Assembly: GCF_001442805.1 (NCBI RefSeq)
Contig: NZ_CP011131.1
Span: 2,232,001-2,296,000, forward strand
From: Lysobacter gummosus
Lineage (GTDB): Bacteria; Pseudomonadota; Gammaproteobacteria; Xanthomonadales; Xanthomonadaceae
Reading direction: 5' to 3'
DNA: 64,000 nucleotides
Part shown: one piece after another, positions 45,070 to 54,370 of the stretch
Layout: each line of letters begins with the position of its first letter
Numbering within the stretch: the first letter of the stretch is position 1
Position numbers and translations under genes: made by a program
Notes under the pieces: generated by a model
Database searches by the model: none
Told to the model about the DNA's origin: nothing
The model's input: only the letters and a program-made list of their open reading frames with translations

Positions 45070-45705
45070 TCAGCCGCGCGGGCCGCGCGCGGCGGCCGGG
45101 TCGGGCGCCATCAGGTACAGCACGGTTTCGGTCCGGCCGTCGGCGCCGACTACGCTTTGTCCGACCATGCGCGGCAACAGATCGCTCAGCTGCTGCGACC
45201 ACAGCGGAAGGTTCTTGTTGACGCTGCCGCTGCCGTCGTCGCTGACCTGGACCCGGCAAGTGGTCGCGCGGCATTCCACGTTGCGCATCGCGCCACGCAT
45301 GGTGTCGTCATGGTTGATCGCGTCCCACAGACGCGAGGTGGTGGTGGGCGCCCAGCGCGGATCGACCCGTTCCTGGCCGAACGCGGATTGCAGGCCGGCG
45401 ACATAGGCCGCGTGGCGCCTACGGTCTTGTTCGATCGCGCGCTTTGGATCGATCGGCGATGCCTCGCCGTTCAAGCGCTGCGCGGCGGTCTGCGTGCGCA
45501 GCTTGTCGATCTGCGCCTGCAAGGCGGCGATCTGCTCGGCCGTGCCCGACGATTGCGCGGGATCGGCCGCTTGAGTGTGCGCTGCCGCCGCGGGGCGCGA
45601 TTGCGATACGGTCTGCAGGGTATCGGAGTCGAGGTGGAAGAAAATCGCGAGGCCGCCCAATCCGAGCAGCGCGCCACCGATCCATGTGCGCGAGATGGTT
45701 TTCAT
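45070..45705 (-). CDS. inner-membrane-anchored protein of unknown function
   Basis: 211 residues: one N-terminal hydrophobic segment (WIGGALLGLGGLAIFFHL, about 8-25), then a short coiled-coil stretch (EQIAALQAQIDKLRTQTAAQ, about 57-76), then a compact domain with paired Cys (VECRATTCRVQVSDD, about 143-157). This layout of one TM, coiled coil and small Cys-paired domain suggests a periplasmic domain. It starts 41 bp downstream of the LuxR-type gene on the same strand and may be co-transcribed. Confidence 0.7.
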   Translation of the reverse strand: MKTISRTWIGGALLGLGGLAIFFHLDSDTLQTVSQSRPAAAAHTQAADPAQSSGTAEQIAALQAQIDKLRTQTAAQRLNGEASPIDPKRAIEQDRRRHAAYVAGLQSAFGQERVDPRWAPTTTSRLWDAINHDDTMRGAMRNVECRATTCRVQVSDDGSGSVNKNLPLWSQQLSDLLPRMVGQSVVGADGRTETVLYLMAPDPAAARGPRG

Positions 45706-45746
45706 GATGCAAGGTGTACCAGATCGTCGCCGCGACGGCATGTCGC

Positions 45747-46034
45747 TTAAACAACGACACCGCCCACGCTGCGCAGCGCTTCGCTCCATATCTTCGCGAT
45801 CAGCTTGCGCCGCGAGGTCAGTCCGGTCTTGTGATAGATGCGTTGCCACAGCGTGCGCACGGTGGAGATCGAACACTCCAGCGATGCGGCGATCTGTTTG
45901 TCTTCGGCGCCGCGCGCGGCGGCGACGAGCACCGATTGCTCCATCGGGCTGAGCAGGCAATAGGTAGTTCGGGCGACCTCGCGTAGCAGGTCGTCCCTGA
46001 CCGTATCGGGGCGGTGCGCAGAAGCCGGTGACAT
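45747..46034 (-). CDS. LuxR-type HTH protein lacking a receiver domain
   Basis: 95 residues, essentially one LuxR/GerE helix-turn-helix: LSPMEQSVLVAAARGAEDKQ, then IAASLECSISTVRTLWQRIYHKTGLTSRRKL (about 28-78). There is no PAS, receiver or autoinducer domain, so it is either a stand-alone regulator or the remnant of a longer one. The canonical GLS-x-K-E-I-A pattern is altered to AAS in the recognition region. The neighbouring membrane protein gene may be its target or partner. Confidence 0.8.
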   Translation of the reverse strand: MSPASAHRPDTVRDDLLREVARTTYCLLSPMEQSVLVAAARGAEDKQIAASLECSISTVRTLWQRIYHKTGLTSRRKLIAKIWSEALRSVGGVVV

Positions 46035-47139
46035 CCGATGTCGGAAAACGCTGCGTGGGAATTGGAGCGAACGCGGGTTCCGGAAGAATCAGGCCACCCA
46101 GGGGTTTCGCGTTTAGCCTTGGTTAAATGCCATGAAGGAGATGGTGCGCCGTCTCCTTCATGATTGGCCGAGATGAATGTCAGCGTCGCGCTGATTTCAG
46201 CGACAGCGCGGCGGTTCAGGATTTCGGCGTCGGTCGATCCACGGCCAGCGGCCGCACGTACTGCGCCAGGCTGAGCAGCACTGCATGATCGCCTCCCAGC
46301 GGCGGTTCGGCGGCGGCAGGAACTGATCGGCTGATGTTGGACGCCATGCGGCGGCTTCGTCATTGCACTTGTAGCCGATGGCCTGACCGGCCGCGGGACG
46401 GCGTTCGCGATCGGCGAATCGACGGGGGCGGCCAGCGTCAAGGCGTTGCGTTCAACGCATGGAGTGCGCCGGAATATTCGCGCAAATACTGCGGGCCATC
46501 GCATTGGGGGGCTATTCTTTTTCGCCGCCTGCGTCGCAAATATCGATTGTGGTCATTCAAATTTACGATCGGTCGAATTCGATCTGTCAATCAGCGGCGC
46601 CGAGGACGCAGTGATTTTGTGTGCCTGATTGCTTTGTTATTGAGGAATCTGATCAATCCGGGTAGATGATTTTTGTCTGCTGCGAGTCACACGGGTGTCG
46701 GCGCGGAAAAAAGACGAAATCATCCTGCTTGCAGCGATCGTTCCGGCGCCGTCGGGTCGCATCCGCTCCGACGATCCTGGTCGAATAGAACTGTTTTTCG
46801 GCGGCGCGCGCGGTGTGATCGCGCGGTTCAAGCCGCCGCTGGAGGCGGTCCGGCGGTAGCCTGGCTATGCGTATTTACAGTGATTTTTTACCTGTAAAAC
46901 ACTGGGCTGATTGAGCTTCTAATGCACGCCGAGATCGATCCGCCGGTGTTGCGGCCAGGCAGCGGCCGCCGATCGCGCTAAAGCAAGCGAAGTGCGATCG
47001 ATGCCATCGCGCCGGTGATTGAATTTTGCCGGTGCGCGTTTAAGTTTTCCCTGCGTCCGATCCGGACGGGCGCGCAACGAACGACACAATCGCGCCGGGA
47101 CTCTCCCGGTTACTCAAATGTCTCGATGGAGTTTTCCTC
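46035..47139. other. long region without an intact gene, lower GC in its right half
   Basis: About 1.1 kb. The left part holds a 22-codon remnant of an S33 hydrolase gene (46216-46281). The part from about 46450 to 47000 is visibly AT-richer and contains only short frames without motifs. It looks like decayed sequence at a past rearrangement. Confidence 0.5.
46216..46281 (-). pseudogene. 3' remnant of an S33-type hydrolase gene
   Basis: It encodes VLLSLAQYVRPLAVDRPTPKS and a stop, matching VLLSLVQYVRPLADERASRKP at the end of the intact gene at 47526. Homology is lost just upstream (TGCATGATC versus the GKV codons). It shows that a second copy once stood here. Confidence 0.75.
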
Positions 47140-47418
47140 ATGACCTTATCTCGTCGTTTTTTCTCGCCCCTGTTGATCGCCGCCGGCCTGCTGTCGATGG
47201 GTGCCGCATCGGCGGGCGAAAGTTTCACCGTCTCCCTTTCCGATGGCTCGGTATTCACTTCGGAGGAGGAAATGATCGAAGTCGTCCGGGTCCAACTGGT
47301 CAGCGCTTGCGAGAGCAAGGGCGGGACCGCGGGCGAATTCGTGGTGAACGGAACCTACTTCGATCCTTTCAGCGAGGTGCAGTTCGTCAAGGGAACGCTC
47401 ACTTGCCATAGGAACTGA
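47140..47418 (+). CDS. small secreted protein
   Basis: 92 residues, signal peptide ending AASAGE (about 26). Mature part FTVSLSDGSVFTSEEEMIEV, VQLVSACESKGGTAGEFVVN, then GTLTCHRN; two Cys could pair. ATGGAG lies about ten bases before the ATG. I do not recognise the family. It resembles in style the small protein at 29696. Confidence 0.7.
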   Translation: MTLSRRFFSPLLIAAGLLSMGAASAGESFTVSLSDGSVFTSEEEMIEVVRVQLVSACESKGGTAGEFVVNGTYFDPFSEVQFVKGTLTCHRN

Positions 47419-47525
47419 CGACAGCCAGCGCTCGCCCGCCGCCGACGATCCCGATCGCCGGCGGCTCCGGTGCCGCCCCGTTTGATGGGCGGTGCGCTCG
47501 CGACGGACCCGCTCCGTCGCCGCGC

Positions 47526-48638
47526 TCAGGGTTTGCGCGAGGCCCGTTCGTCGGCGAGCGGCCGCACGTACTGCACCAGGCTGAGCAGCACTTTGCCCGG
47601 TTCTTCCCACTGGATCATGTGCGAGGAATGTTCGAACCAAACGCCGTGCTTGTACGGCGCCTTGACCTGCTTGAGCCAGGCCGCGGTGGGCTGCGACGGC
47701 GTGGTGTAGTCGTGACGGCCCATGAACATCACCACCGGGATCGGAAATTCGCGCACCTGGCTCATGTCTACGTCAAGGAACTCCGGCAGGATGCGCCCCA
47801 GCGAGAACACGTTGCCTTCGTCCACCGCGGCGCGATCGCAATCCTCATACTCCGGCGACAGCGACGGCGCGCGATAGAAATAGGTGGATTCGTCGCGGTA
47901 CGCGCTCAGGCCGCCGTAGTACTGCGCCCACTTGCGGGCGATGATGATGCGCTCGCGGGTGATCGGCTGGTTGCCGGGGTAGGGCGCGATGGTCTGCATT
48001 TCCTTGACCGCCTCGGTGTTGCCATGCGCCTTGGCCTGCGCCATGCCGTAGTCGAAGCTGATGCGCTCGTTCTCGCGCACGTTGATGGCCTGGCCGATGC
48101 CGACATAGGCGTAGAACAGGTCCGGACGCTTCAGCGCGGCCTTCATGCCGACGATGGTGCCCCAGCTGTGGCCGGCCAGCACGACCTTGCGCTTGCCGTA
48201 GCGCTTGCGCACGTACTCGGCGATTTCGATGGCGTCGTCGACGTAGCGGTCGATATGGATGGTGTCGGCGTAGCTGTTCGGGTCCTGCCGGGTGTAGGTC
48301 CTGCCGGCGCCGCGCTGGTCCCAGTTGACGACGGTGAAGTATTCCTCGATCGGGCGCTGGAACTGCCACATCGTGGGGATCAGCGGCGATGCCGGGCCGC
48401 CGTGCGCCATCAGCAGGATCGGATTGTCCTTGTCCTGGCCGCGCACGTTGATCCACTGCTCGATGCCGCCGATGCGCGCGGCATAGGCTTCCTGCACGCC
48501 GTTGGGCGCGACAATGCGGCCCAGGTCCTTGACGATGGCGCGCGCGTCGGCGTACTTCGAGGTGTCCTTGCATTCGGCGGCGATGGCGGTGGAGCTGGCG
48601 GACAGCAGCAGGGCGAGCAGGACGTGAGCGGTCTTCAT
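47526..48638 (-). CDS. exported alpha/beta hydrolase, proline iminopeptidase-like (S33)
   Basis: 370 residues with a signal peptide ending TAIAAEC (about 20). The oxyanion motif is LLMAHGGPASP, the nucleophile elbow VLAGHSWGTIVG, the acid Asp in FMGRHDYTTP and the His in EHSSHMIQWEEP. VNWDQRGAGRTY is characteristic of prolyl iminopeptidases. Unlike classical cytoplasmic enzymes it is exported, so it may release N-terminal residues from peptides in the periplasm. A tail remnant of a paralogue lies 1.2 kb away. Confidence 0.9.
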   Translation of the reverse strand: MKTAHVLLALLLSASSTAIAAECKDTSKYADARAIVKDLGRIVAPNGVQEAYAARIGGIEQWINVRGQDKDNPILLMAHGGPASPLIPTMWQFQRPIEEYFTVVNWDQRGAGRTYTRQDPNSYADTIHIDRYVDDAIEIAEYVRKRYGKRKVVLAGHSWGTIVGMKAALKRPDLFYAYVGIGQAINVRENERISFDYGMAQAKAHGNTEAVKEMQTIAPYPGNQPITRERIIIARKWAQYYGGLSAYRDESTYFYRAPSLSPEYEDCDRAAVDEGNVFSLGRILPEFLDVDMSQVREFPIPVVMFMGRHDYTTPSQPTAAWLKQVKAPYKHGVWFEHSSHMIQWEEPGKVLLSLVQYVRPLADERASRKP

Positions 48639-49022
48639 GGATTGGATCCCGAGCGAAAGGCCAGTTGCCGGTGGAGGTGATGATGCGATCCGCCGGGCGC
48701 GCCCGGCATCGCGGATCATGTGGCAACTGATGCGGCGTGGGCGACGGCGGTTGCACCGAGTGCGCGGCCTGGATCGGAATCGCTCGTTTTTGCCGTACTG
48801 TCGGGACATCGCCGGGCGCTCAGCGCACGCCAGTGAACGGTCTGACCCGGTGGGCCGCCCAGGTTTTTGTCCGCGTCGGCCGAACAGGCGTGCTCACAGC
48901 GCGCGGAGCGCGGCGTGATCCGCGACCAGGCGCGGGTGCGGATCTCTGGCCGGTCCGCTCCCCAGGAACGAGAAAGGCGGCCAATGGCCGCCTTTCCCCG
49001 CGCACACCCGGTTGGCGGACGC
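48639..49022. other. intergenic region
   Basis: About 380 bp upstream of the S33 gene. Apart from the hairpin at 48973-48995 nothing is recognised. Confidence 0.35.
48973..48995 (-). terminator. hairpin after the NTF2-like gene
   Basis: AAAGGCGGCC/GGCCGCCTTT with a 3-base loop, 28 bp past the stop at 49023; the stem itself ends in TTT on the minus strand. Confidence 0.55.
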
Positions 49023-49544
49023 TTACGGCAGCTTGGTGCCCTGGTCCGCGATCGCCAGCCACTTGAACCCGTCGTGGGTGTAGGTGACGCCGGTCAGGGC
49101 TTTCTGCCGATAGCCGATGCGCGGAATCTCGTAAACGGTTTCGTACAGGATGTAGGCCGAGCGGCAGCCGTCGACGACGCGATAGCGTTCGGTCCAGCTC
49201 CACTTGGCTTCGCGGTTGGTGAAGTGGCTGGCCAGCGCGGTCATGATCGCGTCGATGCCGATGCGCGTGCCGCCGCTGTCGAACACGGTGATGGCGCGTT
49301 CGTCGTGGATGGCGCGGAAGGTCGCGGCGTCGTAGTCGCGGAAGGATTCCATATCGGTCTTCTGCGCGATTTCGAACTGGCGCGCGCAGATGCGATGCAG
49401 GATGTTCTGGCCCTGGTTCAGGCCTTGCGCCGAGGCCTCGGCGGCGGCTTCGCCGGCGAAGGCGCCGCCGCTGGCGCATACGGCGAGGATCGAGCACGCC
49501 AGCGGAAGCAACGCACGCGCGTTGCGGGAATGTTTGGTAGTCAT
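49023..49544 (-). CDS. exported NTF2/SnoaL-like (DUF4440-type) protein
   Basis: 173 residues; signal peptide ending GGAFAGE (about 31). The mature domain has the cone-shaped NTF2 pattern: a long first helix (LHRICARQFEIAQKTDMESF), RDYDAATFRAIHDERAITVF, then GGTRIGIDAIMTALASHFTN and WTERYRVVDGCRSAYILYET and a closing strand YTHDGFKWLAIADQGT. Such proteins often bind or transform small ligands. The ATG at 49544 has AGGAAC upstream; an upstream frame extension is not supported. Confidence 0.82.
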   Translation of the reverse strand: MTTKHSRNARALLPLACSILAVCASGGAFAGEAAAEASAQGLNQGQNILHRICARQFEIAQKTDMESFRDYDAATFRAIHDERAITVFDSGGTRIGIDAIMTALASHFTNREAKWSWTERYRVVDGCRSAYILYETVYEIPRIGYRQKALTGVTYTHDGFKWLAIADQGTKLP

Positions 49545-50067
49545 GGCCGTTCCTTGTTCACTGCGGAGGGTGTGCGCACGGTAGCCAAGGGCGGTGTGCG
49601 GTGTTGTCCCCGAATCGCGGGGCCGGATGCTCGCCGGCGACAATTGGACTTATGCGCTGCGCAGGGCGCGCGTAAGCGCAAGCGCAGGCAAATGCGGGCG
49701 CGGGTTCGGCGACCCGACGCGGGCACGATGAATGCGCGCCGGACCCGAGTCGCCACCGTGGGTATTGCGCGCGGCCGATCCGTCGCCGCCTGATGACGCA
49801 ACACCCGCCGCTCACCGGTCAGCCGAGCGCCCGCCGCCCCCGACTCTTATCGCGAACCGCATCACAACTCAGTCGCGGGATGACAGCCTCCACTATTGAG
49901 CCATGACGGCTCATGGCATTACCTGCACAGCCCAGGCACGCGCCGGAACCGGAGCGGGGAGCGCTTCGGATCGCGTCCGTCGGCGGCCGTCATGGCCGCC
50001 GCGGCGAGAACCGCTTCGCGTGCGCGGCTACACCTCTCATATCGCCACCATCCACGGGGATTTCGCA
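49545..50067. other. intergenic region between divergent genes
   Basis: About 520 bp. The beta-helix gene's frame is open from 49903, but the residues encoded there (Arg-rich, no motifs) look non-coding. No other gene is supported. Confidence 0.4.
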
Positions 50068-52218
50068 GTGGCCATCGATCGACGCAAACCGTTGTCCGTA
50101 TTCCATCGCAGGCTGCGCGGGCTGTGCCTGCCGGCTCTTTTGTTGAGTTGCACCCTGATGCCGCCGGCCGTGTCGGCGCAGGCGCGGATCGGCGGCGAAG
50201 GCCAGGCCCACACCGGCCTGCTGTGGCCGGCGCAGGCGCCCGTTAATTACTGCAGTGCCGGCGTCATGCCGACGGGCCCGGCGACCTTGCCCGAGGGCGC
50301 GATCCTCGTGCCGGCCGGCGACAACAGCCATTTCGATTTCAATCGCAGCGGCGTGACGTTCTGGTTCGAGACCGGCGAGCACACCTTGGGCGAGGACATC
50401 TACGGCCAGATCATCGCCCGCGCGGGCAACACCTATCTGGGCGCGCCGGGCGCGATCCTGGACGGCAAGAACAAGAATCTGTACGCCTTCACCAACGCGG
50501 TCGATAACGTTGTCATCCGCTATCTGACCATCCGCAATTTCGGCCGCGGCCGCGACAACTTTGACCAGGGCGTGGTCAACCACGATGCCGGCGACCACTG
50601 GACCATCGAATACAACACCATCGTCAACAACGACGGCGCCGGGGTGTTTCTCGGCAGCGGCAACCGTGTGCGCCACAACTGCCTGAAAGACAACGGCCAG
50701 TACGGCTTCAGCATGTACAAGAAGCCGCTGCCCAGCGTCGAGCCGACGCCGGACAATCCGGTGCCGGGCCGCTCGGCCATCGTCGACATCGAGCTGAGCT
50801 ACAACGAGATCGCCGGCAACAACACCGACGACTGGGAAACCTCGACCAAATGCGGTTGCACCGGCGGCGGCAAGTTCTGGGACGTGCGCGGGGCGAAGGT
50901 GGCCGGCAACTACGTTCACAACAACCGCGGCACCGGTTTGTGGGCCGACACGAACAACATCGATTTCCTGTTCGAGAATAATTTCATCAAGGACAACGAC
51001 GGCGTCGGCATCTGGTACGAGATCAGCTACAACGCCACCATCCGCAGCAATACCTTCATCAACAACGCCTGGGTGTCGGGCGGCTCCGACCGCGGCTCGC
51101 CGGCGCCGGCGATCTACCTGTCCGAGTCCGGCGGCGATTCGCGCCTGCAGTCGCAGATCAGCGGCTCCCCCTCGCTGCGCATCTACGACAACTACTTCGA
51201 GAATAATTTCTCCGGCGTGTCGATCTACGAGAACGCCAACCGTTTCTGCAATTCCAACGGCAATACCAGCTCGGTGTACTGCACCCCGTTCGTGCATCCG
51301 GCGCTGATCGCCCGGCCCGATCCGGACCATCCGAGCAAGTACCCGGATCCTGTCAGCAACCTGCATCCGTGCTACACCCAGATCGGCACCGACCCGGTTC
51401 TGCAGCGCGATTGCCGCTGGCATGCGAAGAACATCGAAGTGACCAACAACGAGTTCTACTTCGATCCGGCGGTGGTGCCGTGCAACAGCTCCAGCTATTG
51501 CGGCGCGCAGGCGCTGTACGCGACCGGCGAAAACAACATGACCTGGTCGCCCTATACCGTGCAGCAGGTGCAGAGCGATGTGATGTTCAACAACAACAAT
51601 CGCTTCGCGAACAATCACTACTACGGCCCATGGCGCTTCGCCAAGCGCTATGGCGAGGCGATCAGCTTCAGCGCCTGGCAGGCCGCGCCGTACCATCAGG
51701 ACGCCGGCAGCACCACCGACGGCTCGCCGTTCAATCTGCTCGATCCGCCGACCGCGACGCTGGAGCCATCGGCCGGCCTGTGGAATGCGTGGTACGGCAG
51801 CAGCATCGCCCGTGCCGATCAAGGCCACACCGGTACGCACAGCCTGCAGGTGGTCAGCAGCGGCTATTGGGGCGTGCAGGTCGCCAATCATCCCGGTTAC
51901 CTCGCCGACAACGGCGCCAAGCGGGTGAGCCTGTGGATCAAACATGCGGCCGGCACTGCGTCGCTGCCGGGCAACTCGCGCCTGCGTCTGCGCTGGCTCA
52001 AGGAAGACGGCACGCCGGCCACCGGCGATGAGGGCACCTCTTTCAGCGACGTGATGTTCGGCGCGGTCGGCGACGATTGGTCGCAGGTGACCGGCACCGT
52101 GCAGCCGCCGCCGCTGACCGCGAGCGTGTGGATCATGCTGCTGGGGTCGTCCGACTCAGGCCATGAGGACGCGACCTTCTACGTGGACGATGTCGTGGTC
52201 GAAGACGCGCCGCAGTAA
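50068..52218 (+). CDS. secreted right-handed beta-helix protein with C-terminal carbohydrate-binding-like domain
   Basis: About 716 residues from a GTG start with GGGGA upstream. A signal peptide (LCLPALLLSCTLMPPAVSAQA) follows a basic N-terminus. Residues about 110-480 are parallel beta-helix repeats with Asn ladders: VIRYLTIRNFGRGR, WTIEYNTIVNNDGAGVFLGS, VAGNYVHNNRGTGLWADTNN, FLFENNFIKDNDGVGIWYE and RIYDNYFENNFSGVSIYENA, as in pectate lyases and alginate epimerases. The last 150 residues (ATLEPSAGLWNAWYGSSIAR to DATFYVDDVVVEDAP) form a jelly-roll like CBM4/9. It is probably a polysaccharide lyase or hydrolase; the substrate is unknown. Confidence 0.85.
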   Translation: MAIDRRKPLSVFHRRLRGLCLPALLLSCTLMPPAVSAQARIGGEGQAHTGLLWPAQAPVNYCSAGVMPTGPATLPEGAILVPAGDNSHFDFNRSGVTFWFETGEHTLGEDIYGQIIARAGNTYLGAPGAILDGKNKNLYAFTNAVDNVVIRYLTIRNFGRGRDNFDQGVVNHDAGDHWTIEYNTIVNNDGAGVFLGSGNRVRHNCLKDNGQYGFSMYKKPLPSVEPTPDNPVPGRSAIVDIELSYNEIAGNNTDDWETSTKCGCTGGGKFWDVRGAKVAGNYVHNNRGTGLWADTNNIDFLFENNFIKDNDGVGIWYEISYNATIRSNTFINNAWVSGGSDRGSPAPAIYLSESGGDSRLQSQISGSPSLRIYDNYFENNFSGVSIYENANRFCNSNGNTSSVYCTPFVHPALIARPDPDHPSKYPDPVSNLHPCYTQIGTDPVLQRDCRWHAKNIEVTNNEFYFDPAVVPCNSSSYCGAQALYATGENNMTWSPYTVQQVQSDVMFNNNNRFANNHYYGPWRFAKRYGEAISFSAWQAAPYHQDAGSTTDGSPFNLLDPPTATLEPSAGLWNAWYGSSIARADQGHTGTHSLQVVSSGYWGVQVANHPGYLADNGAKRVSLWIKHAAGTASLPGNSRLRLRWLKEDGTPATGDEGTSFSDVMFGAVGDDWSQVTGTVQPPPLTASVWIMLLGSSDSGHEDATFYVDDVVVEDAPQ

Positions 52219-52297
52219 GCGCCGCGAAGGCGCCGCCCGCGCAGTCAGCTTGCGTGGGCGAGGGCGGCTCGCCGCGCCGGCAGGATCGATCCCGAAG

Positions 52298-52334
52298 ACG
52301 GAGCAGCGTTTAGCGCGCTGCTCCGTTTTTTTTG
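52298..52334 (+). terminator. strong rho-independent terminator
   Basis: ACGGAGCAGCG-TTTAGC-GCGCTGCTCCGT followed by TTTTTTT, 80 bp after the beta-helix gene stop. Confidence 0.92.
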
Positions 52335-52523
52335 TCCTGAACCCCGTGCGTTTGACGTACTAACGAATGCCGCGTGCGAACCGGACCGGCCGCAGCCGGC
52401 CGAGTCCTGCCGCAATCAGGCAAAGCGCGTCACCTTGCCTATCGCGCGTTCTGCGTCGCTTTACGGCGCTAGACGCGCTCGCCGCGCGCGACGTCATTCC
52501 GTTAACCCACGACGAGGCGAACC

Positions 52524-53498
52524 ATGAGCTCGAGCAACGCGATGGCCAAACGGCCGGCTTCCGATGTGCAGCCGGTGTCCAATCCCACTGTCGACGCAAC
52601 CTTGACCCTGGCCCTGGCGGCCGCGTCCAAGGCCGCCTACGACTATTACCAGGGCCTGCCGTATCAGGCGCCCGCCGGTTACACCCAGGTCGGCGCCTGG
52701 ACCGGCTGGGATGCGATCTTGTTTACCGGTTCGGAGGAAAAATACGGGCTGGTGTTTCAGTCCGACAGCGACCCGGGCACGTGCATCTTCGCCTTCCGCG
52801 GCACCGACTCGGACCTGGATGCGTACGAGGACGTGCATTTCATCCCGACCGATTTCGTTCCCACCAGCGGCAGCATCAGCCCGACGCCGCGGGTGTCGTC
52901 GGGTTTCTACGGCATCTACGACGGCATCGGCGGCGGCATGAGCCAGTCGATGCGGCAGCAGCTGTTCGCCCTGCTGCAACAGTTCCCGACCACGCAGCTG
53001 TACGTGACCGGCCACAGCCTGGGCGCGGCCTTGAGCCAGTTGTTCTCGCTGGATGTCGCCATCAGCCAGCCGACCACGGCGTTGAATATCAATTTCTCCA
53101 GCCCGATGGTCGGCACCGACGACTGGGCCACCGCCTACGCCAGCAAGATCGCCGACAGCGACAGCGTGCGCGTCTACAACTACTGGGACTACGTGCCTTC
53201 GCTGCCGCCTTCGGCGTTCGACTACAGCGCGGTCGGCAGCGGGTTCCGCACCGCGTTCTACGTCGATCACGAGTGGTTCCCGCATCTGTTGTCGCGCCAC
53301 TCGCTGGTCAATCTGACCACGGTGCTGACCAACGCCCTGCCGGCGACGCCGCAGCAGTGGGCCGGCACGTTCCCGGATTACGTGGACGCTTCGTTGACCA
53401 TGATCAGCACCGATCCGCCGGCCAGCGCGGACGTGCGTTGGGCCGATCAGGCCCAGGCGCAGATGGCGTTCGAGAACAACCTGGCCGCGCGCGGCTGA
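52524..53498 (+). CDS. class 3 lipase-family protein
   Basis: 324 residues. The nucleophile elbow is LYVTGHSLGAALSQLFSLD (Ser near 170), preceded by the strand-turn FAFRGTDSDLDAYEDVHF (the class 3 lipase FRGT motif). The catalytic Asp is probably in VRVYNYWDYVPSLP and the His in DHEWFPHLLSRHSL. No signal peptide is obvious, so export is uncertain. GAGGCGAACC precedes the ATG. Fungal-type class 3 lipases are scattered in bacteria and act on triglycerides or lysolipids. Confidence 0.9.
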   Translation: MSSSNAMAKRPASDVQPVSNPTVDATLTLALAAASKAAYDYYQGLPYQAPAGYTQVGAWTGWDAILFTGSEEKYGLVFQSDSDPGTCIFAFRGTDSDLDAYEDVHFIPTDFVPTSGSISPTPRVSSGFYGIYDGIGGGMSQSMRQQLFALLQQFPTTQLYVTGHSLGAALSQLFSLDVAISQPTTALNINFSSPMVGTDDWATAYASKIADSDSVRVYNYWDYVPSLPPSAFDYSAVGSGFRTAFYVDHEWFPHLLSRHSLVNLTTVLTNALPATPQQWAGTFPDYVDASLTMISTDPPASADVRWADQAQAQMAFENNLAARG

Positions 53499-53619
53499 CG
53501 GTTGCGACCGGTAAGCGGCAAGGCGGGCGTCGCGCGCGGCCATCGCGCGCGGCGTCCTTCACTCCGGCGTGAACCGGAAAGACCCTATAGTGGCGGCCGT
53601 TTCCCGGGAGGCCCCGATC

Positions 53620-53904
53620 ATGAACCAACGCGCTGTGTCGCCGCTGCTGTCGCTCGCCATGCTGGCCCTGGCCGCCTGCAGCACCCCTTCGGGCCCGACC
53701 GCGGACAACACCGCCGCCGCCAGACCGACCGCGATCGGCATGGCCAATCCGGCCTCGGTGCATTGCCAGAAAGTCGGCGGCAAACTCGAAATCCGCACCG
53801 GCAAGGACGGCGGCCAGTACGGCTTGTGCACGCTGCCCGACGGGCGCGTGTGCGAAGAGTGGGCGCTGTTCCGCGACGGCAAGTGCGAGAAGCCGGCGGA
53901 GTAA
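53620..53904 (+). CDS. DUF333-type small lipoprotein
   Basis: 94 residues; lipobox LAAC with cysteine at about 21. The C-terminal half NPASVHCQKVGGKLEIRTGK followed by GQYGLCTLPDGRVCEEWALF and RDGKC is the DUF333 (putative hemolysin-like) motif. The ATG at 53620 has CGGGAGG upstream; the in-frame ATG at 53569 would bury the signal peptide. The role of these small envelope lipoproteins is not known. Confidence 0.9.
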   Translation: MNQRAVSPLLSLAMLALAACSTPSGPTADNTAAARPTAIGMANPASVHCQKVGGKLEIRTGKDGGQYGLCTLPDGRVCEEWALFRDGKCEKPAE

Positions 53905-53994
53905 GGCGGCCGGCAGCACGATACAGGACGATCCCGGCCCAGTGCTCGATTCGAAGTCCGGGCCGGACACTCCACGCCATCACGGTAGTGCGCG

Positions 53995-54363
53995 ATGTTC
54001 TATCCGGTGCGTTCGATACACAGCTACGTCCATCACCAGCGGATCGGCGTGCTGGCTGAGTTCGGATTGGAAACCGACTTCGCGCAGCGCACGGACGAAT
54101 TCGCCCGGTTGGCGCAGGACATCCTCCTGCATATCGCCGCCATGGCGCCCGCGGACGTGACCGAGCTGTTGGCGCAGCCGTTCGTCAAACAAACCCAGCT
54201 TACGATCGGCGAGATGCTCGACGAGGTCGCAGAGCAATTGCGCGAGCGCTTGGCGATGTTGCGCTTCGTGCGCTGGGATATCGAATCGCCGCGGCGCGAA
54301 GACGCAGATCCGCAGCCGCCGGGGCCGCCCGCGGCTGCGGCGCGCTTACGCGTGGTGCGCTAG
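53995..54363 (+). CDS. EF-Ts-like fragment protein
   Basis: 122 residues resembling only the C-terminal dimerisation part of elongation factor Ts: IHSYVHHQRIGVLAEFGLET, LAQDILLHIAAMAPADVTEL, and LRERLAMLRFVRWDIES at the end, which parallel the HxxGRVGVLVE, DIAMHIAA and RFxRF stretches of Tsf. The N-terminal UBA domain and core needed for nucleotide exchange are absent. The frame starts at ATG without an obvious upstream piece, so it is a stand-alone gene, not a recent truncation. A Pro-rich tail follows. Function unknown. Confidence 0.72.
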   Translation: MFYPVRSIHSYVHHQRIGVLAEFGLETDFAQRTDEFARLAQDILLHIAAMAPADVTELLAQPFVKQTQLTIGEMLDEVAEQLRERLAMLRFVRWDIESPRREDADPQPPGPPAAAARLRVVR

Positions 54364-54370
54364 CCGGCGC

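Noticed and set aside
46446..46628. Possible small gene in the AT-richer gap
   Set aside because: 60 codons without ribosome binding site, signal peptide or recognisable motif.
49903..50067. N-terminal extension of the beta-helix protein from ATG 49903
   Set aside because: The extra 55 residues are Arg/Ala rich, bury the signal peptide, and lack a ribosome binding site; the GTG at 50068 gives a normal exported protein.
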